From the NCBI GenBank assembly GCA_030280995.1, contig JASXTE010000015.1:28994270-29058269 (forward strand): a DNA stretch of 64,000 nucleotides. The letters are read 5' to 3'. The notes below the pieces were generated by a model. It worked only from the letters and a program-made list of their open reading frames with translations, did no database searches and was not told the origin of the DNA. The number at the start of each line of letters is the position of its first letter. The first letter of the stretch is position 1. Source of the DNA: Hemileia vastatrix (Eukaryota; Basidiomycota; Pucciniomycetes; Pucciniales; Zaghouaniaceae). Shown in pieces: positions 1 through 13,900 of this stretch. A program made the position numbers and the translations under genes.

Positions 1-462
1 ATGATTATCATCTCCATTTTCTTATTTACTGTAATTTTATATTGAATATTTTCACCATCTGGACTTTCAAAATCTGGAAAAGTCTTTTTTGTGATGTTTG
101 GGCCTGTTTGATGATGTCTAATGAGGCATCTGTATATTTATTATTTGTTTTTGTTGTTTCCTGGACTGAATATCAAACTACTGGGTATGTACCTTCCACC
201 ATTAGATACTCCTGGCTTTTCTCTACATTTTATGTCTTGATGAAAATTTTGGTATTCTAATTTTTAAGGGCTCTTTTGGTCATTTTTCATGCTTCACTAT
301 AACCGTTTTTTTTTTGGTTTTTTGTATTTTGTGGGCTAGGATTAAGCATTAGTGTCATCTACTTAGTGCCATTTTGATAAGCCTCATTTGGATCTATATT
401 TTATGTCTTGATGGTTTTTTAGCTTATTTAAATGACAACTTGATAATTGAATATTAATTTTT

Positions 463-469
463 ACCCTAA
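463..469 (-). other. Telomere-like ACCCTAA motif, once per monomer
   Basis: ACCCTAAA sits in an AT-rich context (TTTTTACCCTAAAATGCA) at the same phase of every monomer; the next copies are near 2130 and 3797. It contains one C-strand telomere hexamer. TRF/Tbf1-type Myb proteins are known to bind TTAGGG repeats in fungal subtelomeres. Whether one is bound here is inference. The most distal monomer has lost it (AAAAAATTTTAAAGTAAA near 61970). Confidence 0.5.
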
Positions 470-470
470 A

Positions 471-800
471 ATGCATGATGCATAATACATATGAACTACC
501 TATCAAACATTAAAGCTATGTGAATACATATGATTGATGAAGTTTGATCATTTTTATGTGCATCATGAATATTCACTATGGTTTAAATACTATTTCAATG
601 CAAAATGCATAAAGTAGCTAAATGCATCATACACATTTAATTTAAATCCATAATATTTCCTCATTTTGGAAGTCATCATATATATTCATATGAATTAAAA
701 GAATAAATATTGAATTTTATAGTAAAATTCATAATGCATAATGCATAATACATTTTTAATATGAATATTAAGTGCATACATATGCCTAATCAAGTTTGAA
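471..800. repeat. ATGCAT/TGCATAAT-rich zone of the monomer
   Basis: This AT-rich part of the monomer is studded with short related words: ATGCATGATGCATAATACAT, AAATGCATAAAG, AAATGCATCATACAC, ATGCATAATGCATAATACAT and GTGCATACATATG. ATGCAT is self-complementary, so the words read on both strands. The zone looks like a diffuse internal sub-repeat and is kept in all monomers. Confidence 0.6.
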
Positions 801-803
801 ATT

Positions 804-1007
804 TTGTTTTATGTGCATAATTTACAGGTGCTGAATGATAAATATGATGTGTATATAAAAATGTTGGTTCTTATTGGTACCCACCCAAATAGTCAACTTG
901 GTCAAGACACCATGACCAAGAAACAAAAAACACAAGGACAGGCGTTCAAGCCACACAAAGGAAGATATTTCATAGAAAAACGCTGGCTTGTCTCCTTAAG
1001 AGATTGA
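804..1007 (+). other. Recurring 67-codon open frame in the monomer (probably not coding)
   Basis: This open frame begins with TTG, not ATG, and recurs in most monomers (for example 5804, 9138, 10807 and 42499). Several monomers (those with the frame region near 2470, 4136, 7470 and 44930) carry GACAAG instead of GACCAAG. That one-base deletion destroys the frame without any compensating change. I see no domain. An AG|GT junction (TTTACAGGTG) lies near its start, so it could resemble an exon edge, but nothing else supports splicing. I treat it as a by-product of satellite homogeneity. Confidence 0.3.
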
Positions 1008-1016
1008 ACAAGAAGG

Positions 1017-1040
1017 CCAGTGGTTTACAAAACCACCTGG
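1017..1040. other. Short hairpin of the monomer
   Basis: GTGGTTT and AAACCAC pair across a 3-base loop, and the flanking CCA/TGG extend the stem past a one-base bulge. It is present in every monomer, about 100 bp before the larger hairpin. Confidence 0.55.
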
Positions 1041-1140
1041 CACATTAACACTCCTGCAACAAAGGAGTAGAAAATAAAAATTAAGTAAAATAAAATTAAT
1101 ACATATAAATATAAAAAAGAAAAACATTAATGTGGTTCCC

Positions 1141-1254
1141 ACTGCACTATAAAACAGGGGGGGCTTGTATGCAAATCTGAAGTGTCTACTGAATCAGAAA
1201 AATTCAGTAGGTTCTAGGAGTTGCATGCAAGTTCCCTCTGTTTTTTAATACAGT
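1141..1254. repeat. 114-bp imperfect hairpin, once per monomer
   Basis: The two halves fold back on each other around a 7-base loop. The inner stem CTACTGAAT/ATTCAGTAG is perfect (1186-1194 with 1202-1210). Outward, CTTGTATGCAA pairs with TTGCATGCAAG, the G6-7 run pairs with CCCTCTG, and CACTATAAAACAG pairs roughly with CTGTTTTTTAATACAG. It recurs in all monomers, and again at about 60993 and 62650. The G-run varies between 6 and 7 bases. Confidence 0.75.
1148..1154 (+). promoter_or_regulatory. TATAAAA box-like motif in the monomer
   Basis: TATAAAA lies in the outer left arm of the hairpin in each monomer. A second TATATAAAAA lies about 300 bp upstream, near 852. These could serve a non-coding subtelomeric transcript, but in AT-rich DNA chance is a real alternative. 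Confidence 0.25.
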
Positions 1255-1610
1255 TTTTGAAATTAAATTTTACAAACATAAAAAAAGGAAAAAAAATTCA
1301 TCACAAAAACCACATTGTAAAAAAGACTATTTGTACTAGGATTATGCTTCTATTCTATTGACTTGTGTTCAAATGAAAATGTGTTATTTAAAAATTATGA
1401 TGACCTCTTAATCTTCCCAACAATCATCTAAGGATCTGTTTTGAATATATAAATTTTCAACAAAAACAACAAAATCCTTATGATGTATTTGGTTCTCAAT
1501 GAATTTTTTTAGTTTGATGATATACTTCCAAATTTCAATTATTCCATGTTCTCCTTGATGGAAATTTTTATATCATATATTAGAGATTCCCAAATCATTC
1601 TTTTTCAATT

Positions 1611-1928
1611 TTGTCAACTGACATACTCTTCTCTCATAGGTATTGTTTGATAATTTCTTTGATTTATAATGATTATCATCTCCATTTTCTTATTTACTGT
1701 AATTTTATATTGAATATTTTCACCATCTGGACTATCAAAATCTGGAAAAGTCTTTTTTGTGATGTTTGGGCCTGTTTGATGATGTCTAATGAGGCATCTG
1801 TATATTTATTATTTGTTTTTGTTGTTTCCTGGACTGAATATCAAACTACTGGGTATGTACCTACCACCATTAGATACTCCTGGCTTTTCTCTACATTTTA
1901 TGTCTTGATGAAAATTTTGGTATTCTAA
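1611..1928 (+). other. Recurring 105-codon open frame in the monomer (probably not coding)
   Basis: Like the 67-codon frame, it starts with TTG and recurs once per monomer. Its product would be rich in Ile, Leu, Phe and Tyr, which is what AT-rich DNA gives by chance. Replacement variants (F/I, W/L, H/D and S/T positions) spread with the higher-order duplications rather than showing constraint. The distal copy at 61463 is cut short by a stop after about 65 codons. I see no family match. Confidence 0.25.
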
Positions 1929-4900
1929 TTTTTAAGGGCTCTTTTGGTCATTTTTCATGCTTCACTATAACCGTTTTTTTTTTGGTTTTTTGTATTTTGT
2001 GGGCTAGGATTAAGCATTAGTGTCATCTACTTAGTGCCATTTTGATAAGCCTCATTTGGATCTATATTTTATGTCTTGATGGTTTTTTAGCTTATTTAAA
2101 TGACAACTTGATAATTGAATATTAATTTTTACCCTAAAATGCATGATGCATAATACATATGAACTACCTATCAAACATTAAAGCTATGTGAATACATATG
2201 ATTGATGAAGTTTGATCATTTTTATGTGCATCATGAATATTCACTATGGTTTAAATACTATTTCAATGCAAAATGCATAAAGTAGCTAAATGCATCATAC
2301 ACATTTAATTTAAATCCATAATATTTCCTCATTTTGGAAGTCATCATATATATTCATATGAATTAAAAGAATAAATATTGAATTTTATAGTAAAATTCAT
2401 AATGCATAATGCATAATACATTTTTAATATGAATATTAAGTGCATACATATGCCTAATCAAGTTTGAAATTTTGTTTTATGTGCATAATTTACAGGTGCT
2501 GAATGATAAATATGATGTGTATATAAAAATGTTGGTTCTTATTGGTACCCACCCAAATAGTCAACTTGGTCAAGACACCATGACAAGAAACAAAAAACAC
2601 AAGGACAGGCGTCCAAGCCACACAAAGGAAGATATTTCATAGAAAAATGCTGGCTTGTCTCCTTAAGAGATTGAACAAGAAAGCCAGTGGTTTACAAAAC
2701 CACCTGGCACATTAACACTCCTGCAACAAAGGAGTAGAAAATAAATATTAAGTAAAATAAAATTAATACATATAAATATAAAAAAGAGAAACATTAATGT
2801 GGTTCCCACTGCACTATAAAACAGGGGGGCTTGTATGCAAATCTGAAGTGTCTACTGAATCAGAAAAATTCAGTAGGTTCTAGGAGTTGCATGCAAGTTC
2901 CCTCTGTTTTTTAATACAGTTTTTGAAATTAAATTTTACAAACATAAAAAAAGGAAAAAAAATTCATCACAAAAACCACATTGTAAAAAAGACTATTTGT
3001 ACTAGGATTATGCTTCTATTCTATTGACTTGTGTTCAAATGAAAATGTGTTATTTAAAAATTATGATGACCTCTTAATCTTCCCAACAATCATCTAAGGA
3101 TCTGTTTTGAATATATAAATTTTCAACAAAAACAACAAAATCCTTATGATGTATTTGGTTCTCAATGAATTTTTTTAGTTTGATGATATACTTCCAAATT
3201 TCAATTATTCCATGTTCTCCTTGATGGAAATTTTTATATCATATATTAGAGATTTCCAAATCATTCTTTTTCAATTTTGTCAACTGACATACTCTTCTCT
3301 CATAGGTATTGTTTGATAATTTCTTTGATTTATAATGATTATCATCTCCATTTTCTTATTTACTGTAATTTTATATTGAATATTTTCACCATCTGGACTT
3401 TCAAAATCTTGAAAAGTCTTTTTTGTGATGTTTGGGCCTGTTTGATGATGTCTAATGAGGCATCTGTATATTTATTATTTGTTTTTGTTGTTTCCTGGAC
3501 TGAATATCAAACTACTGGGTATGTACCTACCACCATTAGATACTCCTGGCTTTTCTCTACATTTTATGTCTTGATGAAAATTTTGGTATTCTAATTTTTA
3601 AGGGCTCTTTTGGTCATTTTTCATGCTTCACTATAACCGTTTTTTTTTTGGTTTTTTGTATTTTGTGGGCTAGGATTAAGCATTAGTGTCATCTACTTAG
3701 TGCCATTTTGATAAGCCTCATTTGGATCTATATTTTATGTCTTGATGGTTTTTTAGCTTATTTAAATGACAACTTGATAATTGAATATTAATTTTTACCC
3801 TAAAATGCATGATGCATAATACATATGAACTACCTATCAAACATTAAAGCTATGTGAATACATATGATTGATGAAGTTTGATCATTTTTATGTGCATCAT
3901 GAATATTCACTATGGTTTAAATACTATTTCAATGCAAAATGCATAAAGTAGCTAAATGCATCATACACATTTAATTTAAATCCATAATATTTCCTCATTT
4001 TGGAAGTCATCATATATATTCATATGAATTAAAAGAATAAATATTGAATTTTATAGTAAAATTCATAATGCATAATGCATAATACATTTTTAATATGAAT
4101 ATTAAGTGCATACATATGCCTAATCAAGTTTGAAATTTTGTTTTATGTGCATAATTTACAGGTGCTGAATGATAAATATGATGTGTATATAAAAATGTTG
4201 GTTCTTATTGGTACCCACCCAAATAGTCAACTTGGTCAAGACACCATGACAAGAAACAAAAAACACAAGGACAGGCGTCCAAGCCACACAAAGGAAGATA
4301 TTTCATAGAAAAATGCTGGCTTGTCTCCTTAAGAGATTGAACAAGAAAGCCAGTGGTTTACAAAACCACCTGGCACATTAACACTCCTGCAACAAAGGAG
4401 TAGAAAATAAATATTAAGTAAAATAAAATTAATACATATAAATATAAAAAAGAGAAACATTAATGTGGTTCCCACTGCACTATAAAACAGGGGGGCTTGT
4501 ATGCAAATCTGAAGTGTCTACTGAATCAGAAAAATTCAGTAGGTTCTAGGAGTTGCATGCAAGTTCCCTCTGTTTTTTAATACAGTTTTTGAAATTAAAT
4601 TTTACAAACATAAAAAAAGGAAAAAAAATTCATCACAAAAACCACATTGTAAAAAAGACTATTTGTACTAGGATTATGCTTCTATTCTATTGACTTGTGT
4701 TCAAATGAAAATGTGTTATTTAAAAATTATGATGACCTCTTAATCTTCCCAACAATCATCTAAGGATCTGTTTTGAATATATAAATTTTCAACAAAAACA
4801 ACAAAATCCTTATGATGTATTTGGTTCTCAATGAATTTTTTTAGTTTGATGATATACTTCCAAATTTCAATTATTCCATGTTCTCCTTGATGGAAATTTT

Positions 4901-7900
4901 TATATCATATATTAGAGATTTCCAAATCATTCTTTTTCAATTTTGTCAACTGACATACTCTTCTCTCATAGGTATTGTTTGATAATTTCTTTGATTTATA
5001 ATGATTATCATCTCCATTTTCTTATTTACTGTAATTTTATATTGAATATTTTCACCATCTGGACTTTCAAAATCTTGAAAAGTCTTTTTTGTGATGTTTG
5101 GGCCTGTTTGATGATGTCTAATGAGGCATCTGTATATTTATTATTTGTTTTTGTTGTTTCCTGGACTGAATATCAAACTACTGGGTATGTACCTACCACC
5201 ATTAGATACTCCTGGCTTTTCTCTACATTTTATGTCTTGATGAAAATTTTGGTATTCTAATTTTTAAGGGCTCTTTTGGTCATTTTTCATGCTTCACTAT
5301 AACCGTTTTTTTTTTGGTTTTTTGTATTTTGTGGGCTAGGATTAAGCATTAGTGTCATCTACTTAGTGCCATTTTGATAAGCCTCATTTGGATCTATATT
5401 TTATGTCTTGATGGTTTTTTAGCTTATTTAAATGACAACTTGATAATTGAATATTAATTTTTACCCTAAAATGCATGATGCATAATACATATGAACTACC
5501 TATCAAACATTAAAGCTATGTGAATACATATGATTGATGAAGTTTGATCATTTTTATGTGCATCATGAATATTCACTATGGTTTAAATACTATTTCAATG
5601 CAAAATGCATAAAGTAGCTAAATGCATCATACACATTTAATTTAAATCCATAATATTTCCTCATTTTGGAAGTCATCATATATATTCATATGAATTAAAA
5701 GAATAAATATTGAATTTTATAGTAAAATTCATAATGCATAATGCATAATACATTTTTAATATGAATATTAAGTGCATACATATGCCTAATCAAGTTTGAA
5801 ATTTTGTTTTATGTGCATAATTTACAGGTGATGAATGATAAATATGATGTGTATATAAAAATGTTGGTTCTTATTGGTACCCACCCAAATAGTCAACTTG
5901 GTCAAGACACCATGACCAAGAAACAAAAAACACAAGGACAGGCGTTCAAGCCACACAAAGGAAGATATTTCATAGAAAAACGCTGGCTTGTCTCCTTAAG
6001 AGATTGAACAAGAAGGCCAGTGGTTTACAAAACCACCTGGCACATTAACACTCCTGCAACAAAGGAGTAGAAAATAAAAATTAAGTAAAATAAAATTAAT
6101 ACATATAAATATAAAAAAGAAAAACATTAATGTGGTTCCCACTGCACTATAAAACAGGGGGGGCTTGTATGCAAATCTGAAGTGTCTACTGAATCAGAAA
6201 AATTCAGTAGGTTCTAGGAGTTGCATGCAAGTTCCCTCTGTTTTTTAATACAGTTTTTGAAATTAAATTTTACAAACATAAAAAAAGGAAAAAAAATTCA
6301 TCACAAAAACCACATTGTAAAAAAGACTATTTGTACTAGGATTATGCTTCTATTCTATTGACTTGTGTTCAAATGAAAATGTGTTATTTAAAAATTATGA
6401 TGACCTCTTAATCTTCCCAACAATCATCTAAGGATCTGTTTTGAATATATAAATTTTCAACAAAAACAACAAAATCCTTATGATGTATTTGGTTCTCAAT
6501 GAATTTTTTTAGTTTGATGATATACTTCCAAATTTCAATTATTCCATGTTCTCCTTGATGGAAATTTTTATATCATATATTAGAGATTCCCAAATCATTC
6601 TTTTTCAATTTTGTCAACTGACATACTCTTCTCTCATAGGTATTGTTTGATAATTTCTTTGATTTATAATGATTATCATCTCCATTTTCTTATTTACTGT
6701 AATTTTATATTGAATATTTTCACCATCTGGACTTTCAAAATCTGGAAAAGTCTTTTTTGTGATGTTTGGGCCTGTTTGATGATGTCTAATGAGGCATCTG
6801 TATATTTATTATTTGTTTTTGTTGTTTCCTGGACTGAATATCAAACTACTGGGTATGTACCTACCACCATTAGATACTCCTGGCTTTTCTCTACATTTTA
6901 TGTCTTGATGAAAATTTTGGTATTCTAATTTTTAAGGGCTCTTTTGGTCATTTTTCATGCTTCACTATAACCGTTTTTTTTTTGGTTTTTTGTATTTTGT
7001 GGGCTAGGATTAAGAATTAGTGTCATCTACTTAGTGCCATTTTGATAAGCCTCATTTGGATCTATATTTTATGTCTTGATGGTTTTTTAGCTTATTTAAA
7101 TGACAACTTGATAATTGAATATTAATTTTTACCCTAAAATGCATGATGCATAATACATATGAACTACCTATCAAACATTAAAGCTATGTGAATACATATG
7201 ATTGATGAAGTTTGATCATTTTTATGTGCATCATGAATATTCACTATGGTTTAAATACTATTTCAATGCAAAATGCATAAAGTAGCTAAATGCATCATAC
7301 ACATTTAATTTAAATCCATAATATTTCCTCATTTTGGAAGTCATCATATATATTCATATGAATTAAAAGAATAAATATTGAATTTTATAGTAAAATTCAT
7401 AATGCATAATGCATAATACATTTTTAATATGAATATTAAGTGCATACATATGCCTAATCAAGTTTGAAATTTTGTTTTATGTGCATAATTTACAGGTGCT
7501 GAATGATAAATATGATGTGTATATAAAAATGTTGGTTCTTATTGGTACCCACCCAAATAGTCAACTTGGTCAAGACACCATGACAAGAAACAAAAAACAC
7601 AAGGACAGGCGTCCAAGCCACACAAAGGAAGATATTTCATAGAAAAATGCTGGCTTGTCTCCTTAAGAGATTGAACAAGAAAGCCAGTGGTTTACAAAAC
7701 CACCTGGCACATTAACACTCCTGCAACAAAGGAGTAGAAAATAAAAATTAAGTAAAATAAAATTAATACATATAAATATAAAAAAGAGAAACATTAATGT
7801 GGTTCCCACTGCACTATAAAACAGGGGGGCTTGTATGCAAATCTGAAGTGTCTACTGAATCAGAAAAATTCAGTAGGTTCTAGGAGTTGCATGCAAGTTC

Positions 7901-10900
7901 CCTCTGTTTTTTAATACAGTTTTTGAAATTAAATTTTACAAACATAAAAAAAGGAAAAAAAATTCATCACAAAAACCACATTGTAAAAAAGACTATTTGT
8001 ACTAGGATTATGCTTCTATTCTATTGACTTGTGTTCAAATGAAAATGTGTTATTTAAAAATTATGATGACCTCTTAATCTTCCCAACAATCATCTAAGGA
8101 TCTGTTTTGAATATATAAATTTTCAACAAAAACAACAAAATCCTTATGATGTATTTGGTTCTCAATGAATTTTTTTAGTTTGATGATATACTTCCAAATT
8201 TCAATTATTCCATGTTCTCCTTGATGGAAATTTTTATATCATATATTAGAGATTCCCAAATCATTCTTTTTCAATTTTGTCAACTGACATACTCTTCTCT
8301 CATAGGTATTGTTTGATAATTTCTTTGATTTATAATGATTATCATCTCCATTTTCTTATTTACTGTAATTTTATATTGAATATTTTCACCATCTGGACTT
8401 TCAAAATCTGGAAAAGTCTTTTTTGTGATGTTTGGGCCTGTTTGATGATGTCTAATGAGGCATCTGTATATTTATTATTTGTTTTTGTTGTTTCCTGGAC
8501 TGAATATCAAACTACTGGGTATGTACCTACCACCATTAGATACTCCTGGCTTTTCTCTACATTTTATGTCTTGATGAAAATTTTGGTATTCTAATTTTTA
8601 AGGGCTCTTTTGGTCATTTTTCATGCTTCACTATAACCGTTTTTTTTTTGGTTTTTTGTATTTTGTGGGCTAGGATTAAGCATTAGTGTCATCTACTTAG
8701 TGCCATTTTGATAAGCCTCATTTGGATCTATATTTTATGTCTTGATGGTTTTTTAGCTTATTTAAATGACAACTTGATAATTGAATATTAATTTTTACCC
8801 TAAAATGCATGATGCATAATACATATGAACTACCTATCAAACATTAAAGCTATGTGAATACATATGATTGATGAAGTTTGATCATTTTTATGTGCATCAT
8901 GAATATTCACTATGGTTTAAATACTATTTCAATGCAAAATGCATAAAGTAGCTAAATGCATCATACACATTTAATTTAAATCCATAATATTTCCTCATTT
9001 TGGAAGTCATCATATATATTCATATGAATTAAAAGAATAAATATTGAATTTTATAGTAAAATTCATAATGCATAATGCATAATACATTTTTAATATGAAT
9101 ATTAAGTGCATACATATGCCTAATCAAGTTTGAAATTTTGTTTTATGTGCATAATTTACAGGTGCTGAATGATAAATATGATGTGTATATAAAAATGTTG
9201 GTTCTTATTGGTACCCACCCAAATAGTCAACTTGGTCAAGACACCATGACCAAGAAACAAAAAACACAAGGACAGGCGTTCAAGCCACACAAAGGAAGAT
9301 ATTTCATAGAAAAACGCTGGCTTGTCTCCTTAAGAGATTGAACAAGAAGGCCAGTGGTTTACAAAACCACCTGGCACATTAACACTCCTGCAACAAAGGA
9401 GTAGAAAATAAAAATTAAGTAAAATAAAATTAATACATATAAATATAAAAAAGAAAAACATTAATGTGGTTCCCACTGCACTATAAAACAGGGGGGGCTT
9501 GTATGCAAATCTGAAGTGTCTACTGAATCAGAAAAATTCAGTAGGTTCTAGGAGTTGCATGCAAGTTCCCTCTGTTTTTTAATACAGTTTTTGAAATTAA
9601 ATTTTACAAACATAAAAAAAGGAAAAAAAAATTCATCACAAAAACCACATTGTAAAAAAGACTATTTGTACTAGGATTATGCTTCTATTCTATTGACTTG
9701 TGTTCAAATGAAAATGTGTTATTTAAAAATTATGATGACCTCTTAATCTTCCCAACAATCATCTAAGGATCTGTTTTGAATATATAAATTTTCAACAAAA
9801 ACAACAAAATCCTTATGATGTATTTGGTTCTCAATGAATTTTTTTAGTTTGATGATATACTTCCAAATTTCAATTATTCCATGTTCTCCTTGATTGAAAT
9901 TTTTATATCATATATTAGAGATTTCCAAATCATTCTTTTTCAATTTTGTCAACTGACATACTCTTCTCTCATAGGTATTGTTTGATAATTTCTTTGATTT
10001 ATAATGATTATCATCTCCATTTTCTTATTTACTGTAATTTTATATTGAATATTTTCACCATCTGGACTTTCAAAATCTTGAAAAGTCTTTTTTGTGATGT
10101 TTGGGCCTGTTTGATGATGTCTAATGAGGCATCTGTATATTTATTATTTGTTTTTGTTGTTTCCTGGACTGAATATCAAACTACTGGGTATGTACCTACC
10201 ACCATTAGATACTCCTGGCTTTTCTCTACATTTTATGTCTTGATGAAAATTTTGGTATTCTAATTTTTAAGGGCTCTTTTGGTCATTTTTCATGCTTCAC
10301 TATAACCGTTTTTTTTTTGGTTTTTTGTATTTTGTGGGCTAGGATTAAGCATTAGTGTCATCTACTTAGTGCCATTTTGATAAGCCTCATTTGGATCTAT
10401 ATTTTATGTCTTGATGGTTTTTTAGCTTATTTAAATGACAACTTGATAATTGAATATTAATTTTTACCCTAAAATGCATGATGCATAATACATATGAACT
10501 ACCTATCAAACATTAAAGCTATGTGAATACATATGATTGATGAAGTTTGATCATTTTTATGTGCATCATGAATATTCACTATGGTTTAAATACTATTTCA
10601 ATGCAAAATGCATAAAGTAGCTAAATGCATCATACACATTTAATTTAAATCCATAATATTTCCTCATTTTGGAAGTCATCATATATATTCATATGAATTA
10701 AAAGAATAAATATTGAATTTTATAGTAAAATTCATAATGTATAATGCATAATACATTTTTAATATGAATATTAAGTGCATACATATGCCTAATCAAGTTT
10801 GAAATTTTGTTTTATGTGCATAATTTACAGGTGATGAATGATAAATATGATGTGTATATAAAAATGTTGGTTCTTATTGGTACCCACCCAAATAGTCAAC

Positions 10901-13900
10901 TTGGTCAAGACACCATGACCAAGAAACAAAAAACACAAGGACAGGCGTTCAAGCCACACAAAGGAAGATATTTCATAGAAAAACGCTGGCTTGTCTCCTT
11001 AAGAGATTGAACAAGAAGGCCAGTGGTTTACAAAACCACCTGGCACATTAACACTCCTGCAACAAAGGAGTAGAAAATAAAAATTAAGTAAAATAAAATT
11101 AATACATATAAATATAAAAAAGAAAAACATTAATGTGGTTCCCACTGCACTATAAAACTGGGGGGGCTTGTATGCAAATCTGAAGTGTCTACTGAATCAG
11201 AAAAATTCAGTAGGTTCTAGGAGTTGCATGCAAGTTCCCTCTGTTTTTTAATACAGTTTTTGAAATTAAATTTTACAAACATAAAAAAAGGAAAAAAAAT
11301 TCATCACAAAAACCACATTGTAAAAAAGACTATTTGTACTAGGATTATGCTTCTATTCTATTGACTTGTGTTCAAATGAAAATGTGTTATTTAAAAATTA
11401 TGATGACCTCTTAATCTTCCCAACAATCATCTAAGGATCTGTTTTGAATATATAAATTTTCAACAAAAACAACAAAATCCTTATGATGTATTTGGTTCTC
11501 AATGAATTTTTTTAGTTTGATGATATACTTCCAAATTTCAATTATTCCATGTTCTCCTTGATGGAAATTTTTATATCATATATTAGAGATTCCCAAATCA
11601 TTCTTTTTCAATTTTGTCAACTGACATACTCTTCTCTCATAGGTATTGTTTGATAATTTCTTTGATTTATAATGATTATCATCTCCATTTTCTTATTTAC
11701 TGTAATTTTATATTGAATATTTTCACCATCTGGACTTTCAAAATCTGGAAAAGTCTTTTTTGTGATGTTTGGGCCTGTTTGATGATGTCTAATGAGGCAT
11801 CTGTATATTTATTATTTGTTTTTGTTGTTTCCTGGACTGAATATCAAACTACTGGGTATGTACCTACCACCATTAGATACTCCTGGCTTTTCTCTACATT
11901 TTATGTCTTGATGAAAATTTTGGTATTCTAATTTTTAAGGGCTCTTTTGGTCATTTTTCATGCTTCACTATAACCGTTTTTTTTTTTGGTTTTTTGTATT
12001 TTGTGGGCTAGGATTAAGCATTAGTGTCATCTACTTAGTGCCATTTTGATAAGCCTCATTTGGATCTATATTTTATGTCTTGATGGTTTTTTAGCTTATT
12101 TAAATGACAACTTGATAATTGAATATTAATTTTTACCCTAAAATGCATGATGCATAATACATATGAACTACCTATCAAACATTAAAGCTATGTGAATACA
12201 TATGATTGATGAAGTTTGATCATTTTTATGTGCATCATGAATATTCACTATGGTTTAAATACTATTTCAATGCAAAATGCATAAAGTAGCTAAATGCATC
12301 ATACACATTTAATTTAAATCCATAATATTTCCTCATTTTGGAAGTCATCATATATATTCATATGAATTAAAAGAATAAATATTGAATTTTATAGTAAAAT
12401 TCATAATGTATAATGCATAATACATTTTTAATATGAATATTAAGTGCATACATATGCCTAATCAAGTTTGAAATTTTGTTTTATGTGCATAATTTACAGG
12501 TGATGAATGATAAATATGATGTGTATATAAAAATGTTGGTTCTTATTGGTACCCACCCAAATAGTCAACTTGGTCAAGACACCATGACCAAGAAACAAAA
12601 AACACAAGGACAGGCGTTCAAGCCACACAAAGGAAGATATTTCATAGAAAAACGCTGGCTTGTCTCCTTAAGAGATTGAACAAGAAGGCCAGTGGTTTAC
12701 AAAACCACCTGGCACATTAACACTCCTGCAACAAAGGAGTAGAAAATAAAAATTAAGTAAAATAAAATTAATACATATAAATATAAAAAAGAAAAACATT
12801 AATGTGGTTCCCACTGCACTATAAAACAGGGGGGGCTTGTATGCAAATCTGAAGTGTCTACTGAATCAGAAAAATTCAGTAGGTCCTAGGAGTTGCATGC
12901 AAGTTCCCTCTGTTTTTTAATACAGTTTTTGAAATTAAATTTTACAAACATAAAAAAAGGAAAAAAAATTCATCACAAAAACCACATTGTAAAAAAGACT
13001 ATTTGTACTAGGATTATGCTTCTATTCTATTGACTTGTGTTCAAATGAAAATGTGTTATTTAAAAATTATGATGACCTCTTAATCTTCCCAACAATCATC
13101 TAAGGATCTGTTTTGAATATATAAATTTTCAACAAAAACAACAAAATCCTTATGATGTATTTGGTTCTCAATGAATTTTTTTAGTTTGATGATATACTTC
13201 CAAATTTCAATTATTCCATGTTCTCCTTGATGGAAATTTTTATATCATATATTAGAGATTCCCAAATCATTCTTTTTCAATTTTGTCAACTGACATACTC
13301 TTCTCTCATAGGTATTGTTTGATAATTTCTTTGATTTATAATGATTATCATCTCCATTTTCTTATTTACTGTAATTTTATATTGAATATTTTCACCATCT
13401 GGACTTTCAAAATCTGGAAAAGTCTTTTTTGTGATGTTTGGGCCTGTTTGATGATGTCTAATGAGGCATCTGTATATTTATTATTTGTTTTTGTTGTTTC
13501 CTGGACTGAATATCAAACTACTGGGTATGTACCTACCACCATTAGATACTCCTGGCTTTTCTCTACATTTTATGTCTTGATGAAAATTTTGGTATTCTAA
13601 TTTTTAAGGGCTCTTTTGGTCATTTTTCATGCTTCACTATAACCGTTTTTTTTTTTGGTTTTTTGTATTTTGTGGGCTAGGATTAAGCATTAGTGTCATC
13701 TACTTAGTGCCATTTTGATAAGCCTCATTTGGATCTATATTTTATGTCTTGATGGTTTTTTAGCTTATTTAAATGACAACTTGATAATTGAATATTAATT
13801 TTTACCCTAAAATGCATGATGCATAATACATATGAACTACCTATCAAACATTAAAGCTATGTGAATACATATGATTGATGAAGTTTGATCATTTTTATGT

